From Ferrovibrio terrae_A (GTDB taxonomy: Bacteria; Pseudomonadota; Alphaproteobacteria; Ferrovibrionales; Ferrovibrionaceae), in the NCBI RefSeq assembly GCF_943372915.1, contig NZ_CALSAN010000020.1:1-64000 (forward strand): DNA of 64,000 nucleotides. The letters run 5' to 3'. The notes under the pieces were generated by a model. The model was not told where the DNA came from. It searched no databases and was given only the letters and a program-made list of their open reading frames with translations. A program made the translations under genes and the position numbers. Positions 59,990-64,000 of this stretch are shown piece after piece. Each line of letters opens with the position of its first letter. The first letter of the stretch is position 1.

Positions 59990-61171
59990 ATGCGTACCCA
60001 AGTCGGTATCATCGGCGCCGGCCCAGCCGGGCTGCTGCTGTCACATCTGCTGCATCTCGTCGGCATCGAGTCCGTAATCCTGGAAGCGCGTGATCGCCCT
60101 TATGTCGAGGGCCGCATCCGCGCCGGGGTGCTGGAACAGGGCACCGTCGATGTGCTGAATGAGACCGGCCTTGGCGCCCGCATGAACACCGAAGGCCTGC
60201 TGCACCACGGCACCACGCTGCGCTTCCGCGGTCGGAACCATCATATCGATTTCGTCGACCTCACCGGCAAGGCCGTGATGGTCTATGGCCAGCATGAGGT
60301 GGTGAAAGATATCGTCGCCCAGCGCCTGGCCGATGGCGGCCAGATTCTATTCGAATCGTCCGATGTCGCGGTGCATGACATCGAAAGCGAAAAGCCGTTC
60401 CTCACCTGGACCGACAAGCAGGGTAAGGCGCAGCGGCTGGACTGCGATTTCATCGCCGGCTGCGACGGTTTCCACGGCATAAGCCGGCCGGCCATTCCGG
60501 CCTCGCTGCAGCAGAATTACGAGCGCGTCTATCCCTTCGGCTGGCTCGGCATCCTGGCGCGGTCCAAGCCGGTGCAGGAAGAGCTGATCTATAACCTGCA
60601 TGACCGGGGTTTCGCGCTGTTCAGCATGCGCACGCCGGAGATCACCCGCCTCTATCTGCAATGCCAGCCCGACGAAGACATCGCCAACTGGTCCGATGAC
60701 CGCATCTGGGCAGAGCTGCACCACCGCCTGGAGGGTGATGACCGGCTGAAACTGGCGGAAGGCCCGATCCTGCAGAAGAGCGTGACACCAATGCGCAGTT
60801 TCGTCAGCACGCCGATGCGGCATGGCCGCTTGTTCCTGGCCGGCGACTCCGCCCATATCGTTCCGCCGACCGGCGCCAAGGGCATGAATCTGGCAGTGGC
60901 CGATGTGCGCTATCTGTCGCGCGCACTGGACGCCTATTACAAGAAGAACAGCAGCGACCTGCTGGGCAGCTATTCCGATCTCTGCCTGCGCCGGATCTGG
61001 AAGGCGCAGCGGTTCTCCTGGTGGATGACCTCGCTGCTGCACAAGTTCGACGAGCGCAGCACCTTCGAGAACGAAGTGCAACTCGCCGAATTGGACTATG
61101 TGGTCAGCTCACGCGCCGCAAAGACATCGCTCGCCGAGAATTATGTCGGCTTGCCGTTTGAGGATCAGTAA
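59990..61171 (+). CDS. pobA: 4-hydroxybenzoate 3-monooxygenase
   Basis: A 393-aa flavoprotein matching the usual 394-aa length of PobA. FAD motif GAGPAGLLLSHLLH at residues ~9-22, then RIRAGVLEQGTVDVL, DCDFIAGCDGFHGISR and GDSAHIVPPTGAKGMNLAV. It converts 4-hydroxybenzoate to protocatechuate with NADPH and O2. AAGGGAGAGGAAACC gives a strong ribosome site at 59990. The upstream gap contains an imperfect CCAGA (59947) / TCTGG (59961) pair that might be part of the PobR site. No protocatechuate ring-cleavage genes are in the window. Confidence 0.95.
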   Translation: MRTQVGIIGAGPAGLLLSHLLHLVGIESVILEARDRPYVEGRIRAGVLEQGTVDVLNETGLGARMNTEGLLHHGTTLRFRGRNHHIDFVDLTGKAVMVYGQHEVVKDIVAQRLADGGQILFESSDVAVHDIESEKPFLTWTDKQGKAQRLDCDFIAGCDGFHGISRPAIPASLQQNYERVYPFGWLGILARSKPVQEELIYNLHDRGFALFSMRTPEITRLYLQCQPDEDIANWSDDRIWAELHHRLEGDDRLKLAEGPILQKSVTPMRSFVSTPMRHGRLFLAGDSAHIVPPTGAKGMNLAVADVRYLSRALDAYYKKNSSDLLGSYSDLCLRRIWKAQRFSWWMTSLLHKFDERSTFENEVQLAELDYVVSSRAAKTSLAENYVGLPFEDQ

Positions 61172-61174
61172 GTC

Positions 61175-62158
61175 CTAGGCGGCAACCGCCTCGCTCAGCC
61201 GCACGCAGCGGGCCGCATGGCCCGGCCCGATCTCCACCACCTCGGGCGGCGCCACCATGCAGGCTGCGGCAGCATGCTTGCAGCGCGGCGCAAAGGAACA
61301 GCCCGGCGGCAGCGCGGCCAGATCCGGCGGTGCCCCAGGGATGGCATCCAGCCGCGCGCCTGACATGGCATCATGGGCGCGCGAAGCCAGCAGGCCTTGC
61401 GTATAGGGATGCCGCGGGTTGCGGATGATATCTCGCACGCTGCCGGTCTCGACGATGCGGCCGGCGTACATCACCGCCACGCGGTCGGCGACCTCGACGG
61501 CGACGCCGATGTCATGGGTCACCAGGATCACCGACAGGCCGAGTTCGCGCTGCAATTCGCGCAGCAGCAGCAGAATCTGAATCTGCACCGTGGCATCCAG
61601 CGCCGTGGTCGGTTCGTCGGCCAACAGGATCTGCGGGTTGCAGGCCAGCGCCAGGGCGATCATGGCGCGCTGACGCATGCCGCCCGACATTTCATGCGGA
61701 AACGCCTGCAGGCGACGCTCGGGCGAGGGAATCTTCACCTTCTGCAGCAGGGCCAGCGCACGGGCATGAGCCTCGGCGCTGGATACCGGCTCATGGCGGC
61801 GAATGGCTTCGGTGATCTGGGCACCGACGGTATAGACCGGATCCAGCGCCAGCAGCGGCTCCTGGAAAATCATCGACGCCACTTTGCCGCGATAGTCGGC
61901 CAGCGCACGCCCGGACAGCTTGAGGATGTCCTGGCCCGCGGCCACCACACTGCCGCTCATCTTGGTGCGCTTCCTGGGGTGCATGTTGAGCAACGAGCGC
62001 AACGTGACGCTTTTGCCGGAACCGGACTCACCCAGCAACGCCACCACTTCGCCGCGCTGAACCGACAGCGTCACGCCATTCACGGCATGCACGGGCTTGC
62101 GGCCACCGGTGAAGGTCACGTTCAGGTCGCGGATATCGATCATCGGCATATCGCTCAT
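61175..62158 (-). CDS. Dipeptide/oligopeptide-type ABC transporter ATP-binding protein, DppD type
   Basis: A 327-aa ATPase with Walker A GESGSGKS (residues ~38-45), the signature MSGGMRQRAMIA and Walker B ILLADEPTTAL. The C-terminal region has the oligopeptide-type extension with CSFAPRC and other cysteines, a possible iron-sulphur site seen in this class. It overlaps the DppF-type gene by 4 bp and is the last gene of the operon. Confidence 0.93.
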   Translation of the reverse strand: MSDMPMIDIRDLNVTFTGGRKPVHAVNGVTLSVQRGEVVALLGESGSGKSVTLRSLLNMHPRKRTKMSGSVVAAGQDILKLSGRALADYRGKVASMIFQEPLLALDPVYTVGAQITEAIRRHEPVSSAEAHARALALLQKVKIPSPERRLQAFPHEMSGGMRQRAMIALALACNPQILLADEPTTALDATVQIQILLLLRELQRELGLSVILVTHDIGVAVEVADRVAVMYAGRIVETGSVRDIIRNPRHPYTQGLLASRAHDAMSGARLDAIPGAPPDLAALPPGCSFAPRCKHAAAACMVAPPEVVEIGPGHAARCVRLSEAVAA

Positions 62159-63210
62159 TCCGCCGCCTCCGCTGCGGGTGCAGATGCATGGCCCGAGCCG
62201 GGCTGGCGCATCAGGCAGGAAACACGCTGGCCGCTAGCCACTTCGGCCAGTTCCGGGGCCACCTTGCTGCAAACATCGCTGACAAAACTGCATCGCGTGT
62301 GAAAGCGACAGCCGGGCGGCGGGTTGATCGGGTTGGGCGGGTCGCCATACAACGGCGCTTCCACAGTGCGATCATCAGGGTCCATTGCCGGCATCGAGGC
62401 CAGCAGTGCCGCACTGTAGGGATGTGCCGGGCGCTCGAAAATCGCATCGGCGGCACCGATCTCGGCCACCTTGCCGAGATACATCACCATCACGCGATCG
62501 GCCATGAAGCGGACGACATTCAGGTCATGCGAGATGAAGATATAGGTGAGTCCGAATTCCTCCTTCAGATCGAGCAGCAGGTTGAGCACCTGTGCTTCGA
62601 CTGATTTATCGAGTGCCGATACGGCCTCGTCGAGGATCACCAGGCGCGGCTCCAGCGCAAGCGCGCGGGCGATGTTGATGCGCTGGCGCTGACCGCCGGA
62701 GAGTTCATGCGGATACCGGCCGGCGAAGCGGTGCGGCTCCAGACCCACCCGGGCCAGCAGGTCATGGGCACGAGCCAACGCCTCGCGGCGCGGCACGCCA
62801 TGCACCCGCGGCGCGAAGGCGATCGAATCCTCGATGGTGAGGCGAGGATTCAGGGACGCATAGCTGTCCTGGAATACCATCTGAACCTGGCGGCGGTAGT
62901 CCGACAGCGAAACATCATGGCCGACGCTCTCGCCATCAAAGACGATCTGGCCCTGGTCAGGCTGGATCAGGTGCATCAGCAGACGGGCGGTGGTCGATTT
63001 GCCACAGCCGGACTCACCGACGATGCCCAGCGTCTCGCCTTTCAGCAGTTCAAAATCCACGCCATCCACGGCGCGCACTACGGTGTTGCTGCGGCCCAAC
63101 AGGCCCTTGCCGACGGGGAAGTGCTTAATCAGGCCCTGGACGGTGAGCAGCGGCTGACGCGGACCGCCGCGATCACGGGCATCCACTGCGGTATCAGGCA
63201 ACACGCTCAT
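62155..63210 (-). CDS. Dipeptide/oligopeptide-type ABC transporter ATP-binding protein, DppF type
   Basis: A 351-aa ATPase with Walker A GESGCGKST near residue 62, signature LSGGQRQRINIA and Walker B LVILDEAVSALD. The C-terminal extension carries CRFHTRCSF. The start at ATG 63210 overlaps the permease stop by 4 bp; a longer frame to 63354 is rejected as it runs over the permease gene. Ligands of this class are peptides, nickel, opines or other small molecules. Confidence 0.93.
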   Translation of the reverse strand: MSVLPDTAVDARDRGGPRQPLLTVQGLIKHFPVGKGLLGRSNTVVRAVDGVDFELLKGETLGIVGESGCGKSTTARLLMHLIQPDQGQIVFDGESVGHDVSLSDYRRQVQMVFQDSYASLNPRLTIEDSIAFAPRVHGVPRREALARAHDLLARVGLEPHRFAGRYPHELSGGQRQRINIARALALEPRLVILDEAVSALDKSVEAQVLNLLLDLKEEFGLTYIFISHDLNVVRFMADRVMVMYLGKVAEIGAADAIFERPAHPYSAALLASMPAMDPDDRTVEAPLYGDPPNPINPPPGCRFHTRCSFVSDVCSKVAPELAEVASGQRVSCLMRQPGSGHASAPAAEAAE

Positions 63211-64000
63211 TGCCGCACGTCCATGGCCGTGCGCAGGCCGTCGGAGAACAGATTGAAAGAGATCGAGGTGATGAAGATCATCACGCCCGGCAGCGCGGCC
63301 ACCAGCGGATTGACATAGATCGCCGTGCGCAGGGTATTCAGCATCAGGCCCCATTCCGGTTCCGGCGGGCGTACACCAAGGCCGAGGAAGCTGAGGCCCG
63401 AGGCCAGAATCATCGACACCGAGATCAGGCTGGTGGCGTAGACAAAGATCGGGCTGAGCACATTGCCCAACACATGCACGCGCACAATGGTGAACCCGCC
63501 GGCACCGCTGGCACGCGCCGCCTCGACATAGTCGCGATTGCGCACCTGGGTGGTCACGCTTTCAGCGACACGGGTGATCGGTGGAATGAACACGATGGTC
63601 AGGGATACCAGCGCATTGGTCAGGCCCGCCCCCAGTGCACCCGACAGGGCGACAGCCAACAGAACAGAGGGGAAAGCGTAAAAGATGTCGATGGTGCGCA
63701 TGATCACGGTGTTCAGCTTGCCGCCGATATAGCCTGCACAAATACCCAAGCCCGACCCGATCACAAAAGCAGCCAGAACTGGTGTAACCCCCATGAACAG
63801 CGACAGCCGCGCGCCGAAGATAAGGCGCGAGAGCATATCGCGCCCCAGTTCGTCGGCGCCGAGCGGATAGCCGGGTGTGCCGACCGGACGCAGGCGGCGC
63901 AGCATGGACCCGCGCACCGGATCAGCCGGTGCCAGATAGGGTGCGAAGATCGCCATCAGCACCAGCGCCACAATGATCACCAGAGCGACCATGGCAACCG
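63207..64000 (-). CDS. Dipeptide/oligopeptide-type ABC transporter permease, DppC type (partial, N-terminus outside window)
   Basis: At least 264 residues are visible. The frame stays open to the right edge, so the true start probably lies beyond it; the ATG at 63992 falls at the start of the first membrane helix, too late for a normal cytoplasmic leader. Features are PVGTPGYPLGADELGRDMLSR near residue 36, the DYVEAARASGAGGFTIVRVH coupling helix and about five to six helices. A DppB and a binding-protein gene are expected further right. Confidence 0.9.
   Translation of the reverse strand, partial: VAMVALVIIVALVLMAIFAPYLAPADPVRGSMLRRLRPVGTPGYPLGADELGRDMLSRLIFGARLSLFMGVTPVLAAFVIGSGLGICAGYIGGKLNTVIMRTIDIFYAFPSVLLAVALSGALGAGLTNALVSLTIVFIPPITRVAESVTTQVRNRDYVEAARASGAGGFTIVRVHVLGNVLSPIFVYATSLISVSMILASGLSFLGLGVRPPEPEWGLMLNTLRTAIYVNPLVAALPGVMIFITSISFNLFSDGLRTAMDVRQ

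Noticed and set aside
63990..63992. ATG at 63992 as the real start of the DppC-type permease
   Set aside because: It would remove the normal cytoplasmic leader before helix 1, and the frame continues open to the window edge.
1..64000. CRISPR array, prophage, insertion sequence or rRNA operon
   Set aside because: No regularly spaced long repeats, transposase, integrase or structural phage genes, terminal inverted repeats or rRNA segments were recognised on either strand.

Overview
The window is 64 kb of GC-rich DNA (by eye low to mid 60s % GC) from an alphaproteobacterial chromosome, most like a free-living Rhodospirillales-type organism. The reasons are a COQ9-family gene beside def (peptide deformylase) and divergent from rpsU, CtrA-like TTAACC motifs, purEK, many TRAP and Liv importers, and a GH17/GT2 glucan synthase pair similar in size and content to Bradyrhizobium ndvC/ndvB. 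I cannot name the genus. I see no phage, insertion sequence, CRISPR array or rRNA. One tRNA, tRNA-Leu(CAG), is present. Coding density is very high and no gap exceeds about 265 bp.

Layout. 1-0.6 kb: an rnd-like exonuclease (cut by the window edge) and tRNA-Leu. 0.8-12.8 kb: a catabolic block with L-2-hydroxyglutarate-oxidase-like and SMP-30 genes, an FAH-family hydrolase plus cyclase operon, a divergent GntR regulator leading into a DctPQM TRAP importer, a second SMP-30 gene, a cupin, acetoacetyl-CoA synthetase, and a convergent EamA exporter. 13-16.2 kb: a TAXI-type TRAP importer. 16.2-20.6 kb: the GH17 and GH17-GT2 membrane proteins, probably for a beta-glucan. 20.8-24.4 kb: an Lrp regulator divergent from an EamA exporter, then VOC, aminotransferase and a Cys-rich lipoprotein. 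24.5-37.3 kb: mostly housekeeping and small stand-alone genes (RlmI-like methyltransferase, HIT, SemiSWEET, orphan TAXI protein, GST, M17 peptidase, exported caspase-like protein, TfoX-like protein, diguanylate cyclase, purEK, COQ9, def, rpsU). 37.4-41.5 kb: an orphan PAS histidine kinase and a three-gene exported operon (amidohydrolase, YtkA/FixH-like, MauG-like di-heme protein).

41.6-64 kb: an accessory catabolic region. A minus-strand set encodes a Rieske oxygenase, GntR regulator, PDR/VanB reductase, LivKHMGF importer and a core-MetE protein. Next comes an amidase, convergent with an operon of VOC protein, NMT1/SsuA-type ABC importer and FAD monooxygenase. That operon is itself divergent from a ring-opening amidohydrolase of the cyanuric-acid hydrolase/barbiturase family. 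The block ends with an acyl-CoA dehydrogenase, the divergent PobR-like/pobA pair, and a dipeptide-type ABC importer running off the window.

The genes fit a metabolically versatile soil or water bacterium that imports organic acids, aromatic acids and N-heterocycles by several high-affinity systems and funnels them to central metabolism. The most interesting candidates are the possible N-heterocycle pathway around 50.5-57.6 kb, the three-gene exported MauG-like operon at 39.0-41.5 kb, the exported caspase-like protein with an unrecognised C-terminal domain, and several helically phased or palindromic operator candidates.
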